This document shows positions 1 through 7,952 of a DNA stretch of 64,000 nucleotides, in pieces. Position 1 is the stretch's first letter, and each line of letters opens with the position of its first letter. The stretch is taken from NCBI RefSeq assembly GCF_030345095.1, contig NZ_CP128360.1, forward strand, positions 2,232,001 to 2,296,000, in the 5' to 3' direction. This DNA comes from Solwaraspora sp. WMMA2056 (GTDB lineage Bacteria; Actinomycetota; Actinomycetes; Mycobacteriales; Micromonosporaceae). Made by a program: the position numbers and the translations under genes. The notes beneath the pieces are model-generated. The model worked only from the letters and a program-made list of their open reading frames with translations. It searched no databases and was not told the origin of the DNA.

Positions 1-457
1 CGACGACGACGCCGCGGTGGTCGGCGACGATCTCGTTCATCAGCTTCATCGCCTCGACGATCCCGATCACCTGGCCGGGTTCGACCAGGTCACCGACGTC
101 GACGTACGGCCTGCCGCCCGGCTCGGCGGCCCGGTAGAAGGTGCCGACGATCGGTGACGCGACCGCCCGTACCGGCGGGGTCGTCCCGGTGGGTTCCACG
201 CCGGTACGGCCGGACCCGGCATCGCCCGGGTCCGTACCACCGGGTCGCGGGTCGGGCCGGGCCGGCCCGACACCCACCGGCGACGCGGGCCGGTCGTGCC
301 ACTCGATTTCGATCACCGTGTCGCCGTGGCGGACCTGCACCCGGCGCAGTGGTCCGGTCAGCTCGCCGACCAGTTCCCGGGTCTGTTCGGCCAGCCGACG
401 CAGCTGGCTGGCCAGATCCGGGCCGGCCGGGGTGCCGTTGGCGGAGGCTGTGGTCAT
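1..457 (-). CDS. accB: Biotin carboxyl carrier protein of acetyl-CoA carboxylase (3' end outside window)
   Basis: Carries the biotin that shuttles carboxyl groups between biotin carboxylase and carboxyltransferase, supplying malonyl-CoA. The visible 152 residues hold an N-terminal helical segment, a Gly/Pro-rich linker (about residues 55-95) and the start of the biotinyl domain beginning ASPIVGTFYR. The biotin-attachment motif EAMKLMNE is intact, with the acceptor Lys near residue 138. The last residues of the domain lie beyond the window edge. The ATG at 457 shares a base with the TGA of the upstream carboxyltransferase gene (TGATG), implying translational coupling. Next to a TcmI-type cyclase and a SARP-like regulator, this is probably a dedicated precursor-supply subunit of a type II polyketide cluster rather than the housekeeping copy; that last point is inference. 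Confidence 0.93.
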   Translation of the reverse strand, partial: MTTASANGTPAGPDLASQLRRLAEQTRELVGELTGPLRRVQVRHGDTVIEIEWHDRPASPVGVGPARPDPRPGGTDPGDAGSGRTGVEPTGTTPPVRAVASPIVGTFYRAAEPGGRPYVDVGDLVEPGQVIGIVEAMKLMNEIVADHRGVVV

Positions 458-2325
458 CACGTAATCACCTGGATCGGTCGGTCGGTGGCGGTCGGCCCGC
501 CGTCGGTGGTCGGTTCCCCGCCGCCGCCGTGCGGTTGCCCGTCGTCGCCGGTGGTCGGTTCGCCGCCGCCGCCGACGGGCCGGTCGAGGCCGGCGGCGTA
601 GCGGCGGAACCGTCGGGCCCTCCGTCGCAGCAGTTCGGCGGTCGGCAGGGCGCGCAGGTCGGGCAGGGTGGCGGTGAGCGCGGCGCGCAGCCGCTCGGCC
701 GCACCGGCCGGGTCCTGCTGGGCCCCGCCCGGTGGCTCGGCGACGATGTCGTCGGCGACGCCGAGGCGGACCAGGTCGGCGGCGGTGAGCCGCAGGGCGG
801 CGGCGGCGCGGGGCGCGGCGGCCCGGTCGTGGAACAGGATCGCCGCGCAGCCCTCCGGACTGATCACCGAGTAGACGGCGTTCTGCAGCATCAGCACCCG
901 GTCGGCGACGCCCAGAGCCAGCGCCCCACCGCTGCCACCTTCGCCGGTGACGACGGCGACCACCGGGGTGGGCAGCCGCGCCATGGTGCGCAGGCAGGTC
1001 GCGATGGCCCCGGCCTGGCCCTGCTCCTCGGCCTCGATGCCGGGGTGCGCCCCCGGGGTGTCGATCAGGGTGACCACCGGCAGCCCCAGCCGGGCGGCCA
1101 GGCCCATCACCCGCAGTGCCTTGCGGTAGCCGGCGGGGCTGGCCATGCCGAAGTTGCGGCACAGCATCTCCCGGGCGTCGTGTCCCTTCTGATGCCCGAC
1201 GACCGCCACCGGCTGGTCGCCGAGGCGGGCCAGCCCGGCGACGATCGCCGGACAGTCCGCGCCGAGCCGGTCGCCGTGCAGCTCGACGAAGCCGTCGAAG
1301 GCGCCGGCCAGATAGTCCAGTGTGGTGGGTCGGGCCAGGTCGCGGGCGAGCCGTACGCACCGCCAGGGGTCAGGGTCGGCTCCCCGACGGGCGGCCGGGA
1401 CGACCGCCGCCGATGGTGTCGCCCGGCTGCCCGGCGCCGACGGGCGGCCGACGGTTGCCGACGGGCGGCCGACGGTTGCCGATGTGCGGGCGGCGGTTGC
1501 CGGCCCCGGACCTGCTCCGGCGCGGCCACCGGCGGTCGACGCGAGCAGGGCGCGTAGCCGGGGGCGCAGGTCACGCCGTTCGACGACCAGATCGACCTGG
1601 CCGCGCCGGAGCAGGAACTCCGCGGTCTGGAAACCGGTGGGCAGTTCCTGGCGGATCGTCTCGCGGATCACCCGGGGGCCGGCGAAGCCCATCCGGGCGC
1701 CGGCTTCGGCGATCACCAGGTCGGTGTTGGTGGCGAAGGAGGCGGCGACCCCGCCGTACGTGGGGTCGGTGACGACGCTGACGGTCAGCACGCCGGCGGC
1801 GCGCAGGTCGGCGATGGCGCAGCTGATCGTGGCCAGCTGCATCAGCGCCAGGGCACCCTCCTGCATCCGGGCGCCGCCGGAGGCGGTGACCAGCACCAGC
1901 GGGTCGCCGGCGGTGAGGGCGTGCTCGGCGGCCCGGGTGATCAGCTCACCGGTGGCGGCGCCGAGGCTGCCGCCGAGGAACCGGAAGTCCATCACGGCCA
2001 GGACGACGCGCTGTCCGCCGATCCGGGCGGTGCCGCAGACCACGGCCTCCGCCAGGCCGGTCGCGGTCCGCGCGCGGGCCAACCGACGCGGGTACGGCTG
2101 GGTGTCGACGAATCCCAGCGGATCGACCTCGGCCGCCCGGTGCGGCAGTGCGGTGAAGCTGTCCGGGTCGGTCAACTGGGTGATCCGGTCCGGTGCAGCC
2201 AGCCGGCGGTGGTGTCCACATTCGGGGCAGACCTCGAAGTTGCGGCGCATCCGCCGGCGGTAGACCAGGGCGTGGCAGGCGCTGCAGCGCAGCCACAGGT
2301 CGCGGGCGGTCGCGGGGCCGCTCAC
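457..2325 (-). CDS. Fused acetyl-CoA carboxylase carboxyltransferase, beta plus alpha (AccD-AccA) subunits
   Basis: Transfers carboxyl from carboxybiotin to acetyl-CoA. The 622-residue product has an N-terminal zinc ribbon (C14-x2-C17 ... C33-x2-C36), then the AccD crotonase-fold half with GGSLGAATGE and SGGARMQEG. A low-complexity linker with repeated ATVGRPS follows, then the AccA half with VGHQKGHD, IDTPGAHPG and GEGGSGGALALG. The reading frame is open much further upstream (to 2772), but that part overlaps the cyclase gene and looks non-coding. GTG at 2325 fits because it overlaps the cyclase TGA (GTGA) and puts the zinc ribbon at the N-terminus. Fused beta-alpha carboxyltransferases are common in actinomycete aromatic polyketide clusters. 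The biotin carboxylase is not seen and probably lies left of the window. Confidence 0.92.
   Translation of the reverse strand: MSGPATARDLWLRCSACHALVYRRRMRRNFEVCPECGHHRRLAAPDRITQLTDPDSFTALPHRAAEVDPLGFVDTQPYPRRLARARTATGLAEAVVCGTARIGGQRVVLAVMDFRFLGGSLGAATGELITRAAEHALTAGDPLVLVTASGGARMQEGALALMQLATISCAIADLRAAGVLTVSVVTDPTYGGVAASFATNTDLVIAEAGARMGFAGPRVIRETIRQELPTGFQTAEFLLRRGQVDLVVERRDLRPRLRALLASTAGGRAGAGPGPATAARTSATVGRPSATVGRPSAPGSRATPSAAVVPAARRGADPDPWRCVRLARDLARPTTLDYLAGAFDGFVELHGDRLGADCPAIVAGLARLGDQPVAVVGHQKGHDAREMLCRNFGMASPAGYRKALRVMGLAARLGLPVVTLIDTPGAHPGIEAEEQGQAGAIATCLRTMARLPTPVVAVVTGEGGSGGALALGVADRVLMLQNAVYSVISPEGCAAILFHDRAAAPRAAAALRLTAADLVRLGVADDIVAEPPGGAQQDPAGAAERLRAALTATLPDLRALPTAELLRRRARRFRRYAAGLDRPVGGGGEPTTGDDGQPHGGGGEPTTDGGPTATDRPIQVIT
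1438..1500. repeat. 21-bp in-frame tandem repeat, three copies
   Basis: Three consecutive 21-bp units (1438-1458, 1459-1479, 1480-1500; the first two identical, the third diverged) encode the ATVGRPS-type repeat in the linker between the beta and alpha halves of the carboxyltransferase. It is probably a slippage-prone flexible linker with no catalytic role. Confidence 0.85.
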
Positions 2326-2657
2326 GGCCGCCGCCCGGTGGGCGCGTCCCAGTGGTAGAACCGGTGCGCCATCGCGTCGCGCGGGCTGCGCCAGGTCGCC
2401 AGGTACGGGCTGATGTAGGCGGCGAGCTGGCGGCTGACCCGGTCGAACTCCGGGTGCTGCCGGGCGGCGGCCACCGCGTCCGGGCCGGTGTGGTCGGTTT
2501 CGATCAGGTGCACGTACAGGTCGTGCAGCCGGTACAGCGACCGGTGCCGGACCCCGGCCAGGCCGGGCAGGTCGGTGCGGTCCGACTCGGCGAAGATCTC
2601 GGCGACCTGCTGCTCCGCGTTCGGGACCACCTTGGCGATGATCAGTGACCTGTCCAT
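2322..2657 (-). CDS. TcmI-family type II polyketide cyclase
   Basis: Small ferredoxin-fold aromatase/cyclase expected to guide ring closure of an aromatic polyketide chain. It is 111 residues, the usual size for this family. It starts MDRSLIIAKVVP and has the typical features: an ESDRTDLPG segment, GVRHRSLYRLHDLYVHLIE strand-helix-strand, and a C-terminal YISPYLATWRSPRDAMA region with a final FYHW. An AGGAAACC-like ribosome site precedes the ATG. Its TGA overlaps the GTG of the carboxyltransferase gene, so cyclase, carboxyltransferase and carrier protein form one operon read leftward. The ketosynthase, chain-length factor and ACP genes are not in the window and presumably lie to the left. Which ring it closes cannot be told from sequence. 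Confidence 0.9.
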   Translation of the reverse strand: MDRSLIIAKVVPNAEQQVAEIFAESDRTDLPGLAGVRHRSLYRLHDLYVHLIETDHTGPDAVAAARQHPEFDRVSRQLAAYISPYLATWRSPRDAMAHRFYHWDAPTGRRP

Positions 2658-2995
2658 GGTTTCCTCCCAGCGGCGTCCAACCGGTTGCGCCCGTCACCAT
2701 CCCGCCGGCGGCGTCACCGCCGCGTCGCGGCAGACCGATCGTGGAGGTCTGCCACGGTGACGCTGAGGTCACGGCGCTTCGGTACAGCGCGTGATGGTCG
2801 ACGATGTCGCTGTTGGGTGCCTGGCCGGTTGGTGTTGGAGAATTGGCAGCTCAGACGGGCTGTGGTCAACCGTTGGGCGAATCGGCTAACCGACTCCGTC
2901 ATTGACTGAGAGTAACCATGATTGATAATCTTCGTGACGCAGAGGCATGGTGCGGGTACGGCGACCGGTGACTGACGCGTGCAGGGGGTTCGGCC
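2658..2995. promoter_or_regulatory. Divergent intergenic region between polyketide operon and SARP gene
   Basis: This 338-bp gap separates the leftward polyketide operon from the rightward SARP-like gene and must hold promoters for both. On the plus strand TTGACT (2902-2907) and GATAAT (2924-2929) are 16 bp apart and make a plausible sigma-70-type promoter for the regulator, in a locally A+T-richer stretch. Short open frames here have poor codon usage and were not called as genes. No convincing SARP heptamer repeat was picked out by eye. Confidence 0.4.
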
Positions 2996-3799
2996 GTGAC
3001 GTCAGAGGCAGGCAACGCGGAGGCATCGGTCAGACTTCTCCTTCTCGGCGGGTTCCGCCTGGTGCGCCACGGCGAGCCAGTGACCGTCCCTCGTGGACTT
3101 CAGCGGATCGTCGCGTTGATCGGGCTGCGCCCCGGTGCCACCCGCGCCCACCTGGCCGGCCTGCTCTGGCCGGACGCGGCCGAGGAACGGGCGCTGTCGT
3201 CGCTGCGTACCGCCCTGTGGCGGCTGCGGCAGGAGCCCGCCTGTCCGCTGCGGACGGTCGGGGACACCGTACGGCTCGACCCGCGGGTCCAGGTCGACGT
3301 CGACGACCTGGTCCGCACTGCCGCCCGGGTCCGTGACGGCGGCGATCCCCGGCTCGCCGACGCGGTGCTCACCGCCGCCCGGCACGATCTGCTACCCGGC
3401 TGGTACGACGACTGGGTTCTGCTGGAGCGGGAACGGTTGCGCCAACTCCGCCTGCACATGCTCGAACACGTCGCCCGGTCCCATCTGGACGCCGGCGAGC
3501 ACGACGAGGCCCTCCAGGCGGCGTTGGAGGCGATGGGCGCCGAACCCCTGCGGGAGACCCCGCACCGGTTGATCGTCCAGATCCACCTGGCCGAGGGGAA
3601 CGTCTACGAGGCGCTGCATGCCTTCTACGCGTACCGGGACCTGGTGTTGCGGGAGTTGCAGCTGGAGCCGTCGGCGGCGATGTCGGCGCTGCTGGCCGAC
3701 ATCCTGACCCCGATGCGGGCCGCCCGGGCCCCCGGGCCGGCACGTCGGCGGCCCCGGCCCGGCCACGACGGCGTGATCAGCCCGCGTCCGACCCGCTGA
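2996..3799 (+). CDS. SARP-like transcriptional activator with BTAD domain
   Basis: Probable pathway-specific activator of the adjacent polyketide operon. The 267-residue protein has an N-terminal OmpR-like DNA-binding region (about 12-100; LLLLGGFRLVRHGEPV then LRTALWRLRQ) and a bacterial transcriptional activator domain (about 105-245) of TPR-like helices. Motifs ARHDLLPGWYDDW, HLDAGEHDEALQAA, LAEGNVYEALHAFYAYRDL and LRELQLEPS are typical of SARP proteins. GTG at 2996 is used. An in-frame start further upstream is not excluded. No ATPase or TPR extension follows, so this is a small SARP. The last 23 bp overlap convergently with the next gene's 3' end. Confidence 0.88.
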   Translation: MTSEAGNAEASVRLLLLGGFRLVRHGEPVTVPRGLQRIVALIGLRPGATRAHLAGLLWPDAAEERALSSLRTALWRLRQEPACPLRTVGDTVRLDPRVQVDVDDLVRTAARVRDGGDPRLADAVLTAARHDLLPGWYDDWVLLERERLRQLRLHMLEHVARSHLDAGEHDEALQAALEAMGAEPLRETPHRLIVQIHLAEGNVYEALHAFYAYRDLVLRELQLEPSAAMSALLADILTPMRAARAPGPARRRPRPGHDGVISPRPTR

Positions 3800-4454
3800 C
3801 CCGTCGGCCGTCGCGTGCGGCCGCCACCGCCAGGTCACCGCCGAGCGCCACCCGCACCAGCGCGGCGGCGAACCGGGGCAGGTCCCGGTCGGACACCAGG
3901 GCGGCCAGCCGGTCCGGCGCCGTCGGCAGGTCCAGCGCCTCGGCTCCGACGTTCACCCGCCGGTCCAGGTACGGGCGCAGACCGGGCCAGACCGCCTGCA
4001 CCTCGCGCAGGAAGATGTCCGCGCCGGTCGGGCCGATGCCGGGGAACGCGGTGAGCGCCCGGCGCAGCGCCGCCGGGTCGTCACCGACGTCGCCGTGCAG
4101 CCGCCGCAGGTCACCGCCCCACCGGCGCTGGCACAGCTCGGCCGAGTCGCCGAGCATCGTGGCGGTACGTTCGTCGTAGCGCCGGTACTGACCCCGGCCC
4201 AGCGCGTCCACCCGGTCCTGCCAACTGGCCTTCGCCATCGCCGCCGGGGTGCGGTAGCCGGCGGCGAACAGTTCGCGAGCCGCGTCGACCGCGATCCGCG
4301 CCGAGATCCGGGCGCTGAGCAGGGTCGCCAGCACCAGCAACTGGTACAGCGGCGCGGGCTTGTCGGCCAGGGTGATTCCCGCGTCCGCGCTGAACGTACG
4401 GCCCTGCTGGTCGAGCAGGGCCGTCACCGTCGTCCCCGGTCGCCGACCGGCCAT
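3777..4454 (-). CDS. HhH-GPD superfamily (endonuclease III-like) protein
   Basis: About 225 residues with the helix-hairpin-helix signature FPGIGPTGADIFLREV in the C-terminal half and an all-helical GPD-type fold, as in base-excision-repair glycosylases. The four-cysteine Fe-S cluster at the C-terminus of true endonuclease III is absent. The Lys of the catalytic HhH is not evident, so DNA glycosylase activity is uncertain. ATG at 4454 is preferred because GGAGG lies 8 bp upstream; GTG at 4463 would place the start on top of that site. It is convergent with the SARP gene and is probably a chromosomal gene just outside the polyketide cluster. Confidence 0.7.
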   Translation of the reverse strand: MAGRRPGTTVTALLDQQGRTFSADAGITLADKPAPLYQLLVLATLLSARISARIAVDAARELFAAGYRTPAAMAKASWQDRVDALGRGQYRRYDERTATMLGDSAELCQRRWGGDLRRLHGDVGDDPAALRRALTAFPGIGPTGADIFLREVQAVWPGLRPYLDRRVNVGAEALDLPTAPDRLAALVSDRDLPRFAAALVRVALGGDLAVAAARDGRRVSGSDAG

Positions 4455-4460
4455 CCGCGC

Positions 4461-4500
4461 CACCTCCAGGTCGCCCGTGCCACCTCCAGGTCGCCCGGTT
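4461..4500. repeat. 20-bp tandem duplication over the ribosome binding site of the HhH-GPD gene
   Basis: Two adjacent 20-bp copies (4461-4480 and 4481-4500, 17 of 20 bases alike) each carry the CCTCC core that reads GGAGG on the coding strand. The gene therefore has two successive Shine-Dalgarno-like sites. Confidence 0.8.
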
Positions 4501-4526
4501 ACCCCGGGCCGGGCGCAGGAAACGAC

Positions 4527-6431
4527 TCAGCGGGCACCGCTGGCCGTCAGCGGCTCCGCCGCCGGTTCGTCGTGCCCGGCCACACCGGCGGCAACCGGCT
4601 CGGCCGGCTGTTCAGCTGGCTCCCCGGCCTGGGCGATCCGCAGCGCCTCCACCAGTTCCCGGTAGAGCTGGTCGGTGGCGAGCAGACTCTGGTGGTCGCC
4701 ACGGGCCCGGACCTGCCCGGCCTCCATCACCACGATGGTGTCGGCGTCGATGACGGTGGAGAGCCGGTGCGCGATGGTGACCACCGCGCCATGCGCGGCC
4801 TGTTCCCGGATGCAGTCGTGGATGGCGACCTCGGTGAGGCCGTCGACCTGGGCGGTCGCCTCGTCCAGCAACAGTACGTCCGGGCGGCGCAGGATGGCCC
4901 GGGCCAACGCGATGCGCTGCCGCTGACCGCCGGACATCGACGACGGGGTGAGCGGGATGTCCAGACCCGCACCCAGTGAGTCGACCTTCTCGGTGAGCCG
5001 GACCGCGTGCAGCGCCCGGCGGATCTCCGCCTCGGTGGCGTCCGGGTAGGTGAACAGCAGGTTCTCCCGGATGGTGCCGGGAATCACCGGGGTGTCCTGC
5101 TCGACGTAGGCGAGCCGCTGCCGTACCTGCGCGTGGCTCAGGTCCGCGTACGGTCGACCGTCGAGCAGCACCTCGCCGTGCTGCGGGGCGAGGAAGCGCA
5201 GGATCAGTGAGAACAGCGTGGTCTTGCCGGCACCGGACGGTCCGACGATCGCCACGTGACCGCGCCGGGGCACGGCGAGGTCCACCTCGCGGACGGCCGC
5301 CGGTAGATCGGGGCCGTAGCCGGCGGTGATCCGCCGCAACTCCAGCACCGGCGGGTCCAGCACCGGCGGGTCGCCGGCAGCGGTGGCCGGGTCGGTGCTG
5401 ACGGTGGCCGGGTCGGTGGCGGTAGCGGCCGTGGGGTCGGACTCCACCGGCATCGCCTCGATCTGCCGGATCCGGCCGGCGGCGGCGATACCGGACTGCA
5501 GCGCGGTGAGGTGCCGGCTCAGCGTGGTGACCGGTTCCATCAGCCCGAAGGCGTACAGCAGGAACGCGATCAGGCTGGACACGGCCAGGTCGCCGGTGCT
5601 GACCCGCCACGCGCCGATGCCGAGGATCATGATGATGGCGAGTTGGATGCCGCTCCAGGCGAGCGTCCAGGCGTACGCCTCCCGGCGCACGGCCCGTACG
5701 CTCTGCCGGGCCGACTCGCGCGCCTCGCCGACGATCCGATCGGACTGGCGCTGCTCGGCCCGGCTGACCTTGACGGTACGGATCGCCCGCAGGGTTCCCT
5801 CCAGCACCGCCCCCAGGGTGCCGACGTGCGCCTGGGCCCGCTCCTGCGCTTTGGCGATGCCGGGCATCAGCAGGCTGAACAGCACCGCCATCACCACCAC
5901 GGCGGCCACCGTGGCACCGAGCAGCACCAGGTCGAGCACGGCCATCAGGGCCAGGGTGCCGACCAGCATCACCGAGCCGTTGATCAGGCCGATGACGCTG
6001 GACGAGGCGGCCTCGCGCAGCAGGACGGTGTCGGAGGTGACCCGGGTGATGAATTCGCCGGTCGGCCGGCTGGTCACCGCCGGGACGGTGGCCCGGAACA
6101 ACCGGCGGACCATCGACTCGCGGGCGTCGAGGATCACCCGCTCGCCGACGGTGCCGAGCAGGATCCACTGCCAGAGCCAGATGACGACGCCGAGGACGAG
6201 CAGGCCGAGCAGCGCGAGGACCGGTCCGCGCAACGAGTCGAAGGTGGACAGGCTGTCCAGCACCCACTTGGTGACCATCGGGGTGGCCAGGCTGCCGGCC
6301 GATCCGAGCAGGGCGAGGAACAGGCCGAGCCCGAGGGCGCGGCGGTGTGGTCGGGCGAACGACCAGAGCAGGCGGAGCCGGGGCAGCTTGCGGTCGTCGG
6401 ATGAAGGCGCGACGCGTACCGGAGCGGTCAT
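4527..6431 (-). CDS. ABC exporter half-transporter, fused membrane and ATPase domains
   Basis: Membrane exporter, probably for a drug-like or lipid substrate, acting as a dimer. The 634-residue protein has an ABC_membrane domain with about six helices (30-320), a Thr/Pro-rich linker with repeats of TDPAT and LDPPVLEL (about 335-370), and a nucleotide-binding domain. That domain has Walker A GPSGAGKTT, signature MSGGQRQRIAL, Walker B DVLLLDEAT and H-loop IAHR, all intact. It starts at ATG 6431, just 9 bp from a perfect palindrome shared with a divergent TetR gene, so repression by that TetR is likely. Proximity to the polyketide genes makes self-resistance export possible but unproven. Confidence 0.9.
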   Translation of the reverse strand: MTAPVRVAPSSDDRKLPRLRLLWSFARPHRRALGLGLFLALLGSAGSLATPMVTKWVLDSLSTFDSLRGPVLALLGLLVLGVVIWLWQWILLGTVGERVILDARESMVRRLFRATVPAVTSRPTGEFITRVTSDTVLLREAASSSVIGLINGSVMLVGTLALMAVLDLVLLGATVAAVVVMAVLFSLLMPGIAKAQERAQAHVGTLGAVLEGTLRAIRTVKVSRAEQRQSDRIVGEARESARQSVRAVRREAYAWTLAWSGIQLAIIMILGIGAWRVSTGDLAVSSLIAFLLYAFGLMEPVTTLSRHLTALQSGIAAAGRIRQIEAMPVESDPTAATATDPATVSTDPATAAGDPPVLDPPVLELRRITAGYGPDLPAAVREVDLAVPRRGHVAIVGPSGAGKTTLFSLILRFLAPQHGEVLLDGRPYADLSHAQVRQRLAYVEQDTPVIPGTIRENLLFTYPDATEAEIRRALHAVRLTEKVDSLGAGLDIPLTPSSMSGGQRQRIALARAILRRPDVLLLDEATAQVDGLTEVAIHDCIREQAAHGAVVTIAHRLSTVIDADTIVVMEAGQVRARGDHQSLLATDQLYRELVEALRIAQAGEPAEQPAEPVAAGVAGHDEPAAEPLTASGAR

Positions 6432-6440
6432 AGCTTGAAG

Positions 6441-6458
6441 TGGAACACAAGTGTTCCA
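6441..6458. promoter_or_regulatory. Perfect palindrome, probable TetR operator
   Basis: TGGAACAC-AA-GTGTTCCA is an inverted repeat with exact 8-bp arms lying between the divergent exporter (start 6431) and tetR (start 6511). A TTGACG hexamer on the minus strand (6468-6463) sits beside it and could be the -35 of the exporter promoter, so a bound repressor would block it. Confidence 0.8.
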
Positions 6459-6510
6459 GAATCGTCAACGACTATTCGTTATCGGAACGTCGTCGGGTAG
6501 GTTGCCGAGT

Positions 6511-7086
6511 ATGGTGGAGACGCAGATCGGGGCAGCGGAGACGGCCACCCGGGCGCGCACCCGGCGGGCGATCCTGGACGCGGCGCTGGTCGTGCTCGCC
6601 CGGGACCAGGCGGCGTCGCTCGGCGACATCGCCGTCGAGGCCGGTGTCGGCCGTACGACGCTGCACCGCTACTTCCCGGAGCGGTCCGACCTGATCGACG
6701 CGCTGGGTCAGCACGTGCTGGACCGCATCGCGGCCGCCACCGAGCGGGCCTGCCCCGGGCAGGGCAGTGCCCTGGCCGCCATCGAACGCCTCTGCCAGGA
6801 GTACTTCGCCCTCGGCGACGCGCTCACCCTGATCTTCACCGATCCGCAGCTCGCCTGCCGGCCGGAGTGGAACCAGGAGACCGAGGCCGACCGGTCGATG
6901 CTGCGGTTGATCGAACGCGGCCACGCGGACGGGAGCATCGATCCCGAGGTCGACCCGCGCTGGGCGCAGCAGATGCTCTGGGCGTTGCTGTACGCCAGTT
7001 GGCAGTACGTCAACGACCACGCGGCACCTCGCTACCAGGTGCTCGACCAGTGCCTCCGTACGCTCCGCAAGGCGCTCGGCAGCTAG
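6511..7086 (+). CDS. TetR-family transcriptional regulator
   Basis: Ligand-responsive repressor, most likely of the divergent ABC exporter and itself. ATG 6511 (MVETQIG) gives 191 residues. The open frame extends upstream to 6451, but that would run through the operator palindrome. The N-terminal helix-turn-helix reads RRAILDAALVVLARD then LGDIAVEAGVGRTTLHRYFP with RSDLIDAL, a textbook TetR motif. The C-terminal ligand domain is generic. The next gene (modA) begins 43 bp downstream on the same strand, so readthrough is possible, though the functions look unrelated. Confidence 0.9.
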   Translation: MVETQIGAAETATRARTRRAILDAALVVLARDQAASLGDIAVEAGVGRTTLHRYFPERSDLIDALGQHVLDRIAAATERACPGQGSALAAIERLCQEYFALGDALTLIFTDPQLACRPEWNQETEADRSMLRLIERGHADGSIDPEVDPRWAQQMLWALLYASWQYVNDHAAPRYQVLDQCLRTLRKALGS

Positions 7087-7129
7087 CATCCGCAAGGTGC
7101 GCCAACGTCGTCGTCGAACGGAGCAGCTG

Positions 7130-7927
7130 ATGCGCCGGGTACCGCGCACCGCCCTGCTCGCCGCCGCTGCCGCCCTGGTCGCCGTCGGCTGCTCCGACCC
7201 CGTGTCCCCGGACTCCGCCGTATCCGGCACCTCATCAACGACGGTGACCGGATCGCTCAGCGTACTCGCCGCTGCCTCGCTGACGGACACGTTCATCCGA
7301 ATCAGCGCCGACTTCGAGGCCGCCCACCCTGGTGTCACCGTCACGTTCAACTTCGCCGGCAGCTCTCAACTCGCCCAGCAGATCACCGCCGGTGCCCCGG
7401 CCGACGTCTTCGCCGCTGCCAGCCCCGTCACCATGGCGACCGTCGTCGACGCCGGTGACGCGGCGGACGAACCGGTGGTCTTCGCCCGAAACCAGCTGGT
7501 CATCGCCGTGCCGGACGGCAACCCCGACGGCGTTACCGGTCTGGCCGACCTCACCGCGCCCGAGGTCAAGGTGGCGCTCTGCGCCGAACAGGTGCCCTGT
7601 GGGGCCGCCGCTCGCGTCGCGCTCGACGCCGCCGGCAGCGACCTGGCGCCGGTCACCTACGAACGAGACGTACGGGCGGCGTTGTCCAAGGTGCGCCTCG
7701 GCGAGGTCGACGCGGCACTGGTCTACCGTACGGACGCCGCCAGCGCCGCCGACGAGGTGGACGCCGTCGAGTTCGCCGAATCCGCCGAAGCGATCAACGA
7801 CTACTCGATCGTGACCCTGGCCCAGGCCGCCAACCCGGTGACGGCCGAGGCGTTCGTGGCGTACGTCAGCTCCACCGCCGGGCAGGCGATACTCGCCGAA
7901 GCCGGCTTCGAGAACAGCGTGCCCTGA
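7130..7927 (+). CDS. modA: Molybdate ABC transporter substrate-binding lipoprotein
   Basis: Captures molybdate outside the membrane for ModBC. The 265-residue product has a lipoprotein signal (basic MRRVPR, hydrophobic run, lipobox LVAVGC), then the ModA fold with LSVLAAASLTDTF, FNFAGSSQLAQQI, GAPADVFAAAS, FARNQLVIAVP and GEVDAALVYRTDA. ATG 7130 has GGAG 7 bp upstream and puts the signal peptide at the start; the GTG at 7097 is less likely. The permease and ATPase genes are not next to it. They lie 13 kb downstream at 21122-23157 on the same strand, separated by an opposite-strand glycan operon. Only 25 bp separate the modA stop from the convergent methyltransferase stop. Confidence 0.9.
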   Translation: MRRVPRTALLAAAAALVAVGCSDPVSPDSAVSGTSSTTVTGSLSVLAAASLTDTFIRISADFEAAHPGVTVTFNFAGSSQLAQQITAGAPADVFAAASPVTMATVVDAGDAADEPVVFARNQLVIAVPDGNPDGVTGLADLTAPEVKVALCAEQVPCGAAARVALDAAGSDLAPVTYERDVRAALSKVRLGEVDAALVYRTDAASAADEVDAVEFAESAEAINDYSIVTLAQAANPVTAEAFVAYVSSTAGQAILAEAGFENSVP

Positions 7928-7952
7928 CTTCTGCTGTTCCGTCCTGTCCTTC

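Noticed and set aside
457-2772. 771-codon frame extending the carboxyltransferase to 2772
   Set aside because: The first 150 codons overlap the TcmI cyclase gene out of frame and are Arg/Pro-rich noise. GTG 2325 with a GTGA overlap explains the gene.
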